Source of the DNA: Hofstenia miamia | Lineage: Eukaryota > Xenacoelomorpha > Acoela | NCBI GenBank assembly: GCA_004352715.1 | Contig: SCFE01000035.1 | Location: 161,524-225,523 of the forward strand | Direction: 5' to 3' | DNA: 64,000 nt | Shown: in pieces, positions 46,511 through 57,879 of the stretch | How the letters are laid out: each line of letters opens with the position of its first letter | Position numbering within the stretch: position 1 is the first letter of the stretch | Notes under the pieces: generated by a model | What the model was told of the DNA's origin: nothing | What the model saw: only the letters and a program-made list of their open reading frames with translations | The model's database searches: none | Position numbers and translations under genes: made by a program

Positions 46511-49500
46511 TATAAGTGTTTGTGTATGTTAGCTTTACTTCCCGTACTCCTAACTTAGTTTTTGTATTAAAACAGCGGGAACACTTCATTATTTGCAAAA
46601 GCAATAAAATAAGTATAAACGATTTTTTATGTCCTGCACACACAAGAACAGACCTTCAGAATTGCTGCCTTGTATTACAGTTAGATATAAAACAGTAACA
46701 CTCTTCGTAGAGATGATGATTTGTGCTCTGTACTATATCAACCGCCGAAAGAAATCTTTCTTTAAATATATATATATTTTTTTTTTCTGTCCCATTCCAA
46801 TAAAGCTTAAAGTAATTAAATGACGTTAAGCAAGATTTTGTTTATATATATATATATTCTGAAGGACATACGCTGCTAATTAAGGTCACATACATTGTTT
46901 GAATCACATTTCCGTATTATTATATTTTGTATTTTGCTAGATGTAAAATTCTACTTAATTACTCTATGACACTATAAACCTCAAACTTTGACGTGTGTGA
47001 AAGACTTCATTGAATCAATATTGGGATCAATCTTGAAACCTAATTAAAAAAACACCGGCCATTTAAGTAAAGATTGACTAAAGGTGAGTGAAATTGAATT
47101 TTGTGTAGATAGGAGAAATATCCATGGCTAAACTATATGTTACTCATGATATTTGTGCTAGATTTTTAAGCTTCGGGATGTTTTGTAAGACTGTGTATTT
47201 ACAACAAAAGAAGTAGCATAAATATATATCATTTGCATCAAAATTACAATATCAATAAAATTTAATTTGGTTCTAGTAGCCTTACTCATAACTGTCTGAA
47301 GTATGTCAATGTATCAATATTCAAAATGTCAATGTTGATTTTTTACTGTTCAAAATTTAATCCCAGTCATCCAATAAAATGGCACGACTTCAGAATTAAA
47401 ATTTTCGTATTCCGCTAGATGGCCTAAATGAGTTTCAAATAATTTATTTTTGAGTAAGCGATTTTTGAGTAAATATTTCTTGAAAAATATTAGTTCTTGA
47501 ATGAATGAATATTATATTTTGTTGTGAAGCTGTTTTTTTGGCACTTAAGTAGTTACTTAGATAAATACAAGTTATGAACATCAGTTATTTTATGGATATA
47601 TCACAATTGAAATATTCATTATAAATCTTAAATTTTTTCTAGATTTGATTCAAATTTTGAAGCAGAATTGTAAATCAGAATACAAAGAGTTGGAAAGAAT
47701 TTGCCTACAGTCGGTTAGTATAATTTCAAAATAAAACTGATTTTATATGTAAATATACCTATGCATATATTTCAGAAGTTTGTGAGATTTATCCCTTCAA
47801 AATATTTAATGATGTAAAATAATTTCACACTAGATTAACACCACTTAGAATTGTAGGTTTTTCTTCCCAATGAACACTGATTAAATTTTGTAAGCAACAA
47901 AGTGTATTGCTTATCTTAAATAGTAGATATTAGATTCCACTATGCATGGTTATTAATAAACACACATTCGTGCTAGTTTTCATGCGTCCTTATTAAGACA
48001 TTTAAATGTTCGAACAAGATATTTTATGTATCTGAGAAAGCAATATTTTATTATCTCAAAATATGCAAATATATAATTCAAATTCATATTAATAAAAAGT
48101 CTTTTTCCTAAAAAAATGTCTTATTTGAATGTAGAAGATTCTTAGTTGGATGTTTATAAATGAATTATTGTAATGTCAAAAAATTTGCTTAGGCCCTTCA
48201 AAATACCGCCGATGATATCAACAGCAACTTTCAATCAAGCAAATCACTTGAGGCTTAAAGTTCTAGTAAACTTCTTTTACTAGTTTTTAGTGTTGATATG
48301 TAAATCAGCTATAGCAAATAAAATCTTATAGCTTTTTAGAATAATATTATTGAAAACTGCAGATATCAACAGGAAAGGAATTCAGTTATTTTTAATGCAG
48401 TTTCTATCAATTTGAAAAAGTACTTTTACTACTAATGTATTCTATAATTTATAAAATAATCAATGAATTGATACATTAAATGCTTAATTTTAATTATGTT
48501 TGTTATGCATTTTTAAAGCTTTGATATCTGTTTTTCGAAATGTTAAAAAATGTTGGAAAAATTGCACTTAAGGTGACAAAACATTGAATAAAAAAATTTA
48601 GTTAATTGAAATTTTTTTTATTTCGATTTTTAAAATTACAAAAATTTTAGAATGTATTAAATTCTAATGTTTGTGTTTACAAACTATATCTGACAAGTCT
48701 TCCATTTTTGATTTGTATTTGTATAGATGATGCATGCTATTTTCACATTTTTTACAGATCTGATATTTTTGTATGAATTACTTTATATCCTATCATAAAT
48801 GTATGCATTGATGAGCTCTTCTCAAACTGTGACTATGTTCGAATATCTTTCCATCGATTGATTTAGTGCTGTTATCTATAAATTTAATTGGATATTGATT
48901 TCTTCTTAAAATTCTTTTGAGTGATACAAATGCTTGATGTATTTTATCATAGTTAATGCAAGTAAAAAAATGAGCTGCCCAACTTATGAAATTCGAGATA
49001 TTGCTTTGAATTTTAATATTAGATTTGTATCTATTGATTTCTTAAGGATGGTTGTGATAAAAATTCGATCTTTTCTTCGAAAAGATTTAGATTGAAAAAT
49101 TAACGGACATGTTAACATGTTTATACAATAAAAATCATTAAAATTTACGTTATTATAGCAATTTAGAAAAGTACTAATTACGCAGGTTGTTGACAAGCAA
49201 TGACTGTTAATTTTATAATCTAAACAGTATAAGTTCTTTAGCATAATTTTCTTATATTTTTGATAATAAATTATTTACTACTAAGATGTTGTTATAAACA
49301 AAAAAGAATTGAGAAATATAGCACATAAGCAATAATGGTGCCAATAAAAACGTGAGTTAGGCATTACCATTTGTATAAAGCTTCACATCAAAGCACTCAA
49401 AGTGCATAGGATTTGTGCACATAGCATTTTGTCATTGTTGTATTTGTGACGCATTGTCTCTGTGGATCAGACGGTGATCAGAGTTATCAATATGTACCAA

Positions 49501-49750
49501 GTTCAACATCCTGAAGTTCAGTCCAAATAATGGATATCATCCCTCCAGTGTGGCAGAAAGTAGTAGATTGTTTCTGATATTCAAATCGCTAAAATCCTAG
49601 TCAATCCATTTCAGGATTTTCATTTCTTCTGCACATGTGAGAACAAACTTTTCGGAGAAAGAATATAATTTTTTCCTTTATACAAATATTTAGAATTTAA
49701 GTTAATGATTTGATTGCTTAGTCAATATAATATAATATTCGGTATGGAAA
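46511..49750. other. Mostly featureless; two exon-like patches near 47.6 and 48.2 kb
   Basis: A+T-rich sequence with short TA runs. 47642-47713 and about 48193-48258 are the only stretches with reasonable AG/GT borders and phase-compatible open frames. Both are too short to be significant alone. Confidence 0.35.
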
Positions 49751-49755
49751 AGAAG

Positions 49756-49945
49756 ACTGCCTTCTTAAACAATTAAAATTACTCTAGTGTAAAACTCGCC
49801 AGATTAAGAAACTCAAACAATACAACAATCAAACTCATTATTTGAAGATAGAGGTTATTTACCAGCAGAAATTTTCTCAAATAATTGCAATTTTCTCAAA
49901 AAATGTTAAGTTACTCAATATGTAAATGAATTTGCAAAGATTAAT
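49756..49945 (+). pseudogene. Decayed partial tandem copy of the gene at 50248
   Basis: About 190 bp align with the 3' half of the intact open frame 836 bp downstream (49781-49893 against 50617-50729 without gaps, about three quarters identical by eye). The translated text TIQQSNSLFEDRGYLPAEIF corresponds to TIQQSKSLFEDTGYLTEELF. Two TAA stops (49790 and 49805) and 1-nt indels on either side of the ungapped block show it is not functional. No counterpart of the gene's 5' half was found upstream. Confidence 0.7.
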
Positions 49946-50247
49946 GATAAAAAATTTGTACACATAGTCATTGATGTTTACAATCTGCAACCAATCTACA
50001 TCCGTATAGATGCGCATTATCATCGAATCGGAATGGGTTTATAAAATCCAGTTTCAATATCGGCTATGGACTAAATGTTTCAATAACTAAAGAGCAATTG
50101 TAGGACAAGGACAATGTTTTATGCTGCATATATGGTAGCAATGCCTTAAAAATTCCCGCTGTGCATTTTAAAACCTGTTAATTATAAATTGTTGTGTGTG
50201 CTGCTTAATTAATTACAAAAAGTATTCCCGCAAATTCACAGAAAGCC

Positions 50248-50832
50248 ATGTCAAGTTTAAGTTCTTGTGAGGAATTCGAAGATGATAGTTTACACTCAAT
50301 TAAAAAATTTAAACTGAAAAAGACACCTAACTTTGGCAATACACCTCGTGTTACAAATAAATTTGAGTGTAATACTTCAGAGATTATACAATCATCCTCG
50401 GAAGAAGAGGAAACTTCCAGTAACTGGACCACTACTAGTGAAAACTCAATCGAATATTCACCGGAAATTGAAATGTTGAGAAAAGTGGACTCGTCATTTC
50501 ATGATTTCAAAGAAATTGACGACAATTATTTACAACTTCACGATGATGTGTCTCTTAAGCTAGAAGGGAAAACATCTCCCGATAGATTTAATACTACATC
50601 GTTAAACAATGATAATACTTTGCTAGAAAATTCACCAAATCTAGAAAGTCTTACAATTCAACAATCTAAATCATTATTTGAAGATACAGGTTATCTAACT
50701 GAAGAACTTTTTCCAAATAAAAGCAATTGTACTTTAATTCATCAGAGTACATCACCATGTAAATGTGAATTTAATAAAATTCCGTTGGATCCAGTTTTTA
50801 AAAGAATGATGAAAAACGTATCCAGAAAATAA
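50248..50832 (+). CDS. Acidic serine/asparagine-rich protein, 194 residues, unrecognised
   Basis: This is by far the longest stop-free frame outside transposons, and a frame of 194 codons is very unlikely by chance at this composition. The protein opens MSSLSSCEEFEDDSLHS, has a short basic patch (KKFKLKKT, about residues 19-26), an acidic serine run (SSSEEEETSS, about 50-59), several S/T-P sites, the phrase SKSLFEDTGYLTEELFP (about 141-157), and a basic C terminus (PVFKRMMKNVSRK). No signal peptide, membrane segment or known domain is visible; it looks largely disordered. A TTCACAG acceptor-like site lies just before AAAGCC-ATG, so it may be either a single-exon gene or a terminal exon. AATAAA overlaps the stop region (50829 and 50838). 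A decayed tandem copy lies 836 bp upstream. Function is unknown. Confidence 0.6.
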   Translation: MSSLSSCEEFEDDSLHSIKKFKLKKTPNFGNTPRVTNKFECNTSEIIQSSSEEEETSSNWTTTSENSIEYSPEIEMLRKVDSSFHDFKEIDDNYLQLHDDVSLKLEGKTSPDRFNTTSLNNDNTLLENSPNLESLTIQQSKSLFEDTGYLTEELFPNKSNCTLIHQSTSPCKCEFNKIPLDPVFKRMMKNVSRK

Positions 50833-50849
50833 ATATCAATAAATTTTTA

Positions 50850-51460
50850 ATTTTTTAATTTTAAATTTTACATTTGATGATACCAAGTAAAACTTTAGAT
50901 CTAAAGGATCTTTATAAATTTTGATGACATCATTAGTTTGAAACTATGAATGATTTTTCCCTAAATCCTTGGTAATCAAATAATACCACTCAGGTGAAAT
51001 TTCGTACATATCTAAATTTGATTAAGCTAGTAATGGCTCATGAAAAACTCCTCTAAATTAATATGGTGGACTGAATTGAAAGATTCTATGATATGTAATT
51101 AGCTTCTGCTACAGCTATATTAGTGGCATCGAAAAAATGATATAGCTAAAACAGGAAGTGAAGTTGATAGAAACATTTTAAGTGCGCCAAAGTAACATTT
51201 TGAAAATGTCAAAGAATGTCATAATGCAAAATTGACGCACGTAATATGTATTGTATATATGAAAATAATGCAGTCGGTAAAGAAATAATCTTAGTTGAAA
51301 CATCTATGTTGTTCTGATTTGAATTATTTTACATTCTAGTTACTAGAAGCTGTATAATAAGCTTGATAATTGATATATTTCAGTTTGCTAATTTCTAAGG
51401 CCAGTGTAAGAGCCACTTCAATTTGGTTCGAATATGCAGCACGAGGAACTTCTTGAAAAA
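50850..51460. other. No gene seen
   Basis: A+T-rich 3' flank of the 50248 gene; no feature recognised. Confidence 0.5.
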
Positions 51461-51467
51461 GGATTAT

Positions 51468-52385
51468 GAACTTTTTCTGTTTCGGTGCTGTTAGTTTTAG
51501 AGAATGCACTCTACCATATCCGCATCGAGGACGTTTTGAAAGAAGAGGTTAAGATTGATAAAATTTTGCGTCTTTGCTCCTACAGACCCATGATAAGTCC
51601 AATATACATGGTGTCCATGATTTCACGGCAAAAAAAAAATGTCTGAAAATTCTAAAAAATTACTTCATATGAGAATTTCGAATTCATCCTACTTCTAAAA
51701 TGAGGGGGAATTACTTTTTTTTATTTAAAGAGGAATATATATGTACTCCTGCATAAATTGACAGAAATATCAAATATTTGTATTCCATCCTTTAATTTCT
51801 GGGGTTACCTCAAAGGCAGAATACACGGTCGAAGCTTCGATGACATACAGGGTTTCAAAGATGCCATTACGACTACTCTGAGAGAAATTCCACAAAGCTT
51901 CTACAGGTTGGCTGTTGAATCAATCATCACATATATTTCTTGATAATCGTATTCGTATCCATTCCCTTAAATTTGAATTACTCAAAGGATATTATTTCAG
52001 TCAAACTGATTTGTCGTTTTTACTTCATTGATGCTCAATGCGTAAAAATTGGTTGGGTTTTTTAAATAAAAAATATTGTTCACAATCAGTCGTAACCACA
52101 AAGCTGAAATGAAAGAAGTGAGTCCCCCTCATTCAAGAAGTAGGAGGAATTCGAAAATGTTTAATAAATTGATTTCTTAGAAATTACAGGCATTTTTTTG
52201 CTATGAAATACTGGACACCCTGTAATAAGTGTTGTCTGTTATTAAAGAAGATCATAATCTCAGAAAAACAAGAAGAACTATTGAATATGGAACCGGGTGT
52301 AAGAATGAGTATAAAAGCGTATCACGTTCAGTTTTAGAAGACTTAATTAAGTTTGGCATTGATTCAAATCTATCATAATTGTGCA
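51468..52385 (+). pseudogene. Coding-like frame split by the mariner insertion, unrecognised
   Basis: Left of the mariner a plus frame reads LLVLENALYHIRIEDVLKEE, then VKIDKILRLCSYRPMIS. Right of it, in the frame that would be continuous with one TA removed, it reads VLSVIKEDHNLRKTRRTIEY, then GTGCKNEYKSVSRSVLEDLI. Two stops sit at the join. Upstream of a further stop the same frame gives NMQHEELLEKGL. This pattern suggests an older coding unit into which the element jumped, but the family is not recognised. Confidence 0.3.
51607..52222 (+). mobile_element. Internally deleted mariner-like element with long terminal repeats
   Basis: TA at 51605-51606 and 52223-52224 flanks termini CATGGTGTCCATGATTTCA and, inverted, CAGGGTGTCCAGTATTTCA. 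The inverted similarity extends about 115-120 bp inward, including CGAATTC(A/C)TCCTACTTCT. Between them, 51758-51943 encodes the transposase C terminus: FNFWGYLKGRIHG, then AITTTLREIPQSFYRLAVES. This matches the …D.FLWG.LK…..EI....…ES block of mariner transposases (family knowledge). The residue where the third catalytic acid is expected is not Asp. The N-terminal two thirds are absent. Confidence 0.8.
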
Positions 52386-52464
52386 TCCAAGGAAAATCAC
52401 CGATGCACTTGCAGCGAAAGACATGGTATTTTAATACAGAGCTTGTGTTTTTTTAAGCTTTATA

Positions 52465-52621
52465 CAGGGTGCCGATCCAAAAATCATACAATTCTATAAA
52501 AACAATTTTACAAATAAAAAACTTGATATCTTATATCTTGTATATAAATATATATATATATATGTATATATAATTGAAAAATTGTTTTTGTAAAATTGAA
52601 GGATTTTTGGCTGGCACCCTG
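52465..52621. mobile_element. 157-bp TA-flanked Tc1/mariner-type miniature element
   Basis: TA (52463-52464 and 52622-52623) flanks CAGGGTGCCGATCCAAAAAT and its inverted partner CAGGGTGCCAGCCAAAAAT. Similarity continues about 50 bp into each arm (CAATT…AAAAACAATTTT). The centre is a (TA)n run, so the whole unit can form a long hairpin. Confidence 0.8.
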
Positions 52622-52720
52622 TATATAGCTTAAGTTATTAGAAATAATTTTGATGTCTATCTCTCTCTTTTGTTTAAATTCTATTATATTTTTTTACTAT
52701 GCCAAAAATATATCACTATT

Positions 52721-52813
52721 GCCAAATAGAATACAATTAGTGCCAAATAGAAAGAAGCTATTACCACTTAGACTGACGTTTGTCAAATAGGATTGAGTTA
52801 GAGCCAAATAGAA
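52721..52813 (+). repeat. Four spaced GCCAAATAGAA-like words
   Basis: GCCAAATAGAA occurs at 52721, 52742 and 52803, with a variant TCAAATAGGA at about 52783. The intervening sequence is not conserved, so this is a cluster of short words and not a simple tandem repeat. Confidence 0.6.
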
Positions 52814-52849
52814 TGGGAATTGATATAGAAACGGTGGGTCTCGGGCACG

Positions 52850-54365
52850 GTCAGACATTGTTAAAGTTCAAGCAGTGGTCTGCAATGCTATAATCTAAAA
52901 TATGTTTAAATTCAATTTACTTATTCAGCTAATCGTAATGCAGAAAAAACATTTACAAAATAGATATGTAACATTGAGACACTAGCTTATCTCTAAGTCA
53001 ATCACAATACCATTAAAGGTATTATTTGAAAAACTGTCAGTAGCACATCAATAACAGTTGTGGTAAAATTCAGTAAGGTTCATCAACAGGTGCAATAGTG
53101 ACTGTAATTATATAGCATTTTTAGAATATAACTATATTTTAGAAGCCTATCGACCTTTAAGATATTATATCTTAAATGTATTACAGGCGTTAGGATATAA
53201 ATTTATTGCACAAGCTATTAACAATTTTTAAGAAACTGTACTTAGCAAATTTTATGCATTTATTTATTTATTTTAGCAAATATATGCAGGTAGGCATGCA
53301 AAAATCTTAGAAAAAAGGGTATATAAAGCAATAATTGCTGATCTTTTGTCCGAAAAGACCTCTTCAATCACTATAAACAATATGCTTAGTAAACCAAGTG
53401 AATCTATGATTCTATATTTGTCTATTTACGAAATGCAATAACCATATCTTGGTATTCACAAATTAGGACTGACATTGTTTAAAGTGAGAGGCTTGTCATT
53501 CTCGTCGAAAGTGTAAAGTGAACTTTAATAGTCAAATCGAAAAAAATGTGTCTTAAATTCCACTTGAGTCGCTGCAAATTATAAACAAATTTTGTATTTC
53601 CAAACGATTTTGTAATTTTTAAGTAATAACAATTAATATATTATTTACAATATAACTTAATATTTTGTAACTATGACCGTTGTACCTTTAAACGTATTGA
53701 TTATTTTTCACGATGGGAAATTCTGAAATAGAGTTTTTCTATCAAATTGAGACAATATTTAATTAATCAGTATAAATATACTTGGTTGACTTAGGGTTAA
53801 CTCTTGTTCGATGATATACAACCTTCCCAGCAATGTGTTTTGAGAACCCGCAATGACACAGCATAACATTTACATGGGACTTATACTCAATGATTTCCCC
53901 GCGCATACTTACATGACACTTACATGTTGGTAGCGCTTTGAAGCATGCAATTCAAGACACAGATATCTTGAAAGTAAACTTCTTCTATTTCTAGAATATT
54001 GGGCATATTATATATTTTTTGTTATTTTTTGTTAATATACCATGGCAGTCAAAAGTAACGCAACGTTTTAATTATTAAATCATGCAATTGTATTGATCGA
54101 TGAGTGAGAGTGATCACGTTTTAATAGTGGTCTATAACTTAGGGTTTTTGCGTAAAGAAGTCATTTTTTACTGCTGCCTTAAAGAACTTGAAAACACTAA
54201 TTTAAGTAGTGAAAAGTTTTCATGCAAACGAAAAATCACTAAGAGCAAATTCGTGCTTACAAAAATTAACATAAATTATGCATTTATCTTTTCGGCATCG
54301 CTACAATAATCCGCCTGATTTAGAAATTTGAAAGCACTGGATAAGTAATTGATCGATCTAAACGT
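52850..54365. other. No gene seen
   Basis: A+T-rich; a slightly richer patch at 53820-53960 repeats ACTTACATG-type words but encodes nothing recognisable. Confidence 0.45.
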
Positions 54366-54369
54366 GGGT

Positions 54370-54870
54370 GTCCCACTTAATTGGAGCAAAGTTTACCATA
54401 GCAATCGAAGCTCTGAAAGACGAGAACAAATTTGAGAGAGCTTCTTCCAATCACATAATTAGAATGTAGAAACAACCCAATAATCTGTACAAAGAATTTT
54501 GCTTAAAAATCTCCAACTGTATCGCTGTCTTTTACAAATCAGCAAAGCTATCACAAATGATGAAAAAATGTTAAGAATAGTAAAGATCTTGGAGAAAATT
54601 CTGTGGAATGATAATGCTTATTTTTCTCTTAATGGACATGTCGATAGACATAACAGCTTTATATGGAGATCCAAGAAATCAAGAAGATTGCTTCAAGATG
54701 TCTACATGTAAATGCTCCACAGTTCTTTGGTTCTGCTATTCTCCTTCATAGGAATTGAGGACATTTTGTTTGAAGGAGCAAAATGAAATTTGAAGACCAG
54801 TCCTTCATTTATTGAGTAGATTGGAGCAGTTGTTGGAAATTGAAAACAAAGTTATTGAACATTTGCTATG
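54370..54870 (+). mobile_element. Mariner-type transposase relic
   Basis: The frame at 54499-54711 reads ILEKILWNDNAYFSLNGHVD, then RHNSFIWRSKK. It corresponds to the …W.DE..F.LNGHVNR.N...W.. block around the second catalytic acid of mariner-like transposases common in arthropods and other animals (family knowledge). Here N-D-N replaces the usual S-D-E. Further on a decayed ENKVIEHLL (about 54865) resembles the family C terminus. The termini were not located. Dead copy. Confidence 0.65.
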
Positions 54871-54874
54871 AGTT

Positions 54875-56195
54875 ACTCAAAAACTTTATTTGTTATGCTC
54901 ATTATATTTCAAAATATGTTGTCACAATGCATTTGTTTTTTTTCAAAATATATAAACTGAAAATGTTGAATTACTATTTACTAGGGCGGTATTTTGCTTA
55001 AATGATTATTCTGTTTATTCTTGATTTAAATTTTAAAAAATAAATGAGTCAAATCGGATCACCGGGTCATTTTATTTTAAAATTTCAGGGTCAAGTCATG
55101 TTCCAGTGAAATGGATCACCGGGTAGTAATTTGTGACTCTGTGATCAACAATTGGTAATTGAATTCAATTTCTTTTGAGGAGCCAAAGTCTTTTGCTTTA
55201 CAGGAATTATTTGACAAAGAGGAAAGTACCACATAATGTCTTGAATTTTTACAAACAGAATATCCAAGTATTAGTGAAATAATAGTAGCAGTCCTCCACA
55301 AACTCCACTCATTTTGAATAACACCCAATATGAGAGCACATATATCTATATTATATCATGACCGAATAACGATGGCATCTCAATTGGATCATAAATATGT
55401 CAATCACCGATGAATTTGAAAATTTTTTAACTTTGCGCTTCCTAGTCTCAATGCTACGGATCTGTTTAAGTAAATAAGTTTATTAGCACATAGAATGTTG
55501 TAATAGATAATCTCCACTTCATTTTTACTTTTAAATCAAGTGGCTTTCATGGCTAAGTTTTGATATACATGTACACAGTAATTACAGTTGCAAAGAATTC
55601 TCTTCAAGTTCAGATGCAATTGTACTCAAGTGCTTATTCATATTGATTATTTGTATGGGTTGAACACTTTTCACACCACATGCAACCGTCAAAGAGAGGC
55701 TTAATGTGCGTGGGTCGAGTTAGGATTAGGGCTAAATTTTCGAGCATGTCCAGTCTGCTCGCACAATCTTAATAGCCATCCCATAAATGCTAAAAATATT
55801 AGCATTAATAAACTTCCGCTTTACCTTAACATTAAGATCGAAAATCAAAATTGTACATGCAAAAACGAAGACTGTTAAGAAAGCTAATTTAACTGCCTGT
55901 CTGTACAAACATGTTGTACAGCTTACTCCAATAAACAATAAAACGTTTAGAAAACGTTACAAAAAACTAAATGACATAAAGCAATGGGTTAGAAATTGTG
56001 TTTTAAGTATTTTTAGAAGACCATTAGAAATCGTTTTCCAACACCATTTGGTGGACACTAGATGGCATTCAGCAACATTTAGAAGTGATGTTTTATAAGA
56101 CGTTTAGAAAACGTTCATTAAGACGTCTTACAACGTGTTATACCAATATAAGAGGGATATAAAACGCTTTACTATTTACTGGGACCTATGTAACA
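54875..56195. other. No gene seen; two copies of an ACGTTTAGAAAACGTT palindrome-like word
   Basis: The word occurs at about 55942-55957 and 56100-56115. GGATCACCGGGT occurs twice near 55060 and 55111. Nothing else is recognised. Confidence 0.45.
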
Positions 56196-56199
56196 GTCC

Positions 56200-57110
56200 C
56201 CTTGTTAAATTTTTAACAGTCGATATTTGGGTATTAGGACCCGTTCTATTTGCATTTGTGGTAATGATATATTGAATACGATCTATCAATATACTGATGA
56301 TACATGTATAACAAACGCAAAAAGCCATTTGAAACAACCAGGCACTTAGAGAAACATATTGAAAATTTGACTGATTGTTTAATAGAAACAAGTTAGGAAC
56401 TAATCTTGATTTTAGAACTTATTTTATTATCTTCACACCAAAGTAATACCAAAAAATTTATAATATCAAATTAAAGTATTAGATAATGAAATTTGTCAAA
56501 GCAATTCTATTAATTACCTTGGAGTAGTAATTGATAGAGACTTTAATTAAGTATCTATATCAATTGCGCAATGCAGGATAGGCCTTTCAAACACAAATTC
56601 TTAATATCAGTTATTGTTGTTATTTACTCCAAAAAAACCCCATCAAACAATCGTTCATCATTGGCAGCAATATTCAATTGAGCATTAATAACTCTGAATT
56701 ATATTGATAAGAATAATTCAGTTAATAATTGCAGTGTTTACCACAGTATTCACCATTGTATTTAATTCACTATCAAACTCTTGTATGATACACAAGTATG
56801 TACACAACTGTTCCTTGATAAAATAAACAAGCTGAATTTGCATGATAACTTTGACATACTAACCGATATGAGCAGGGGTCGTCAACTTTATAAAAGGAAG
56901 TAAATTGAGTCCAAACCAACACCTTTATTTGGTTTCTAACAGTATTATTAGATTTGTTAAACAAGCATACAACACTGTGAAGATGGATGTAATTCGCAAG
57001 CTTTACCACTTTATGAAAATACTTCCTCTTTGGTTTTTCTTTAATAATGTACGGAAAAGTAGTGATGAGGATGATCTTGATTCAGTTCGACCTTGAGATG
57101 ATAGTGATAT
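56200..57110 (+). mobile_element. LINE reverse transcriptase fragment, plus strand
   Basis: VLGPVLFAFV at 56231-56260 and YTDDT at 56290-56304 are the LGP.LF and Y.DD blocks of a LINE RT (family knowledge). They are followed by SINYLGVVIDRDFN near 56505, the conserved thumb-side YLG motif. After decayed text comes a 63-codon open stretch (56905-57096) that may be its C-terminal region. Frameshifts and stops are frequent. Confidence 0.65.
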
Positions 57111-57249
57111 GTAAAAAAATACTTAAATTCCGAACTTAAGTGATACACTCCATTAAACAATTTGTTAAAAAAGATTCTAGATGGGTAATAAATGTAGATT
57201 TTTAAAACGAGTTAGTGACCTTTAATAGAATTAATCCATTTGTAAACCT

Positions 57250-57620
57250 TTTTTGGAAACTTCTTAAGTTTTTTCATATCTGTTACTGAGTCGTATCAAA
57301 CTGGTGATGCATAAGTTAACAAAGAAAGAATCATGGCTTCGTATAGTTGAAGCTTGATTGTAACTGGTAAAATAAAGGGGACTAGTCGTTGAGTATACAG
57401 AAATAGGCGATGAGTTTATAAGAAGAATGAGTGCTCCAAGATAGAAACTGAGAAATATGCAAACGCAAATCATTCACATCAAGGGAATTAATAAGGACCT
57501 TGTTGAGATAATGTGAATTCAAAGTAAGAATTTCAGCTCATTGCATTGCCAAATACTTAAATTTATTATCATTAAATTGCATTTCATTATCCTTAGCCCA
57601 GTTGAAGATACAAGAAAATT
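57250..57620 (-). mobile_element. LINE C-terminal RT fragment, minus strand
   Basis: The minus strand reads FNWAKDNEMQFNDNKFKYLA near 57600-57540, then LYEAMILSLLTYASPV and MKKLKKFPKK near 57340-57255. The first phrase corresponds to the W...N.M.FN..K conserved block and the second to the LY...I...L.YASPVW block downstream of the RT palm (family knowledge). It lies tail-to-tail with the plus-strand LINE fragment to its left. Confidence 0.7.
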
Positions 57621-57624
57621 GTAA

Positions 57625-57878
57625 ATGGGGTACTTCAGAAGAAAAATTAAAAAATTTTGTTATTGAAAAAAACTCCATTATGAATATCAAATCAATTAAA
57701 TGCATTGACAGACTTCATTTAAAAATTACACCTTAAAGAAAAATTTGAAACAGAATTTTTTCAATTTCTTAGAAGCAAAAGCACACACAGTAACAATATT
57801 TATATCAATCGATGGCAGATATTATTATTATTATTATTATATGCTTCAGTTTTTACATATTTTTGGACTTTACAGCTA
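57625..57878. other. Spacer with (ATT)n at about 57820-57840
   Basis: A+T-rich DNA between two LINE fragments; only the short (ATT)n is noted. Confidence 0.5.
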
Positions 57879-57879
57879 A

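Noticed and set aside
55787-56098. 103-codon plus-strand open frame, lysine-rich
   Set aside because: Length is near the upper range expected by chance here, there is no domain, and it contains part of a repeated ACGTTTAGAAAACGTT word.
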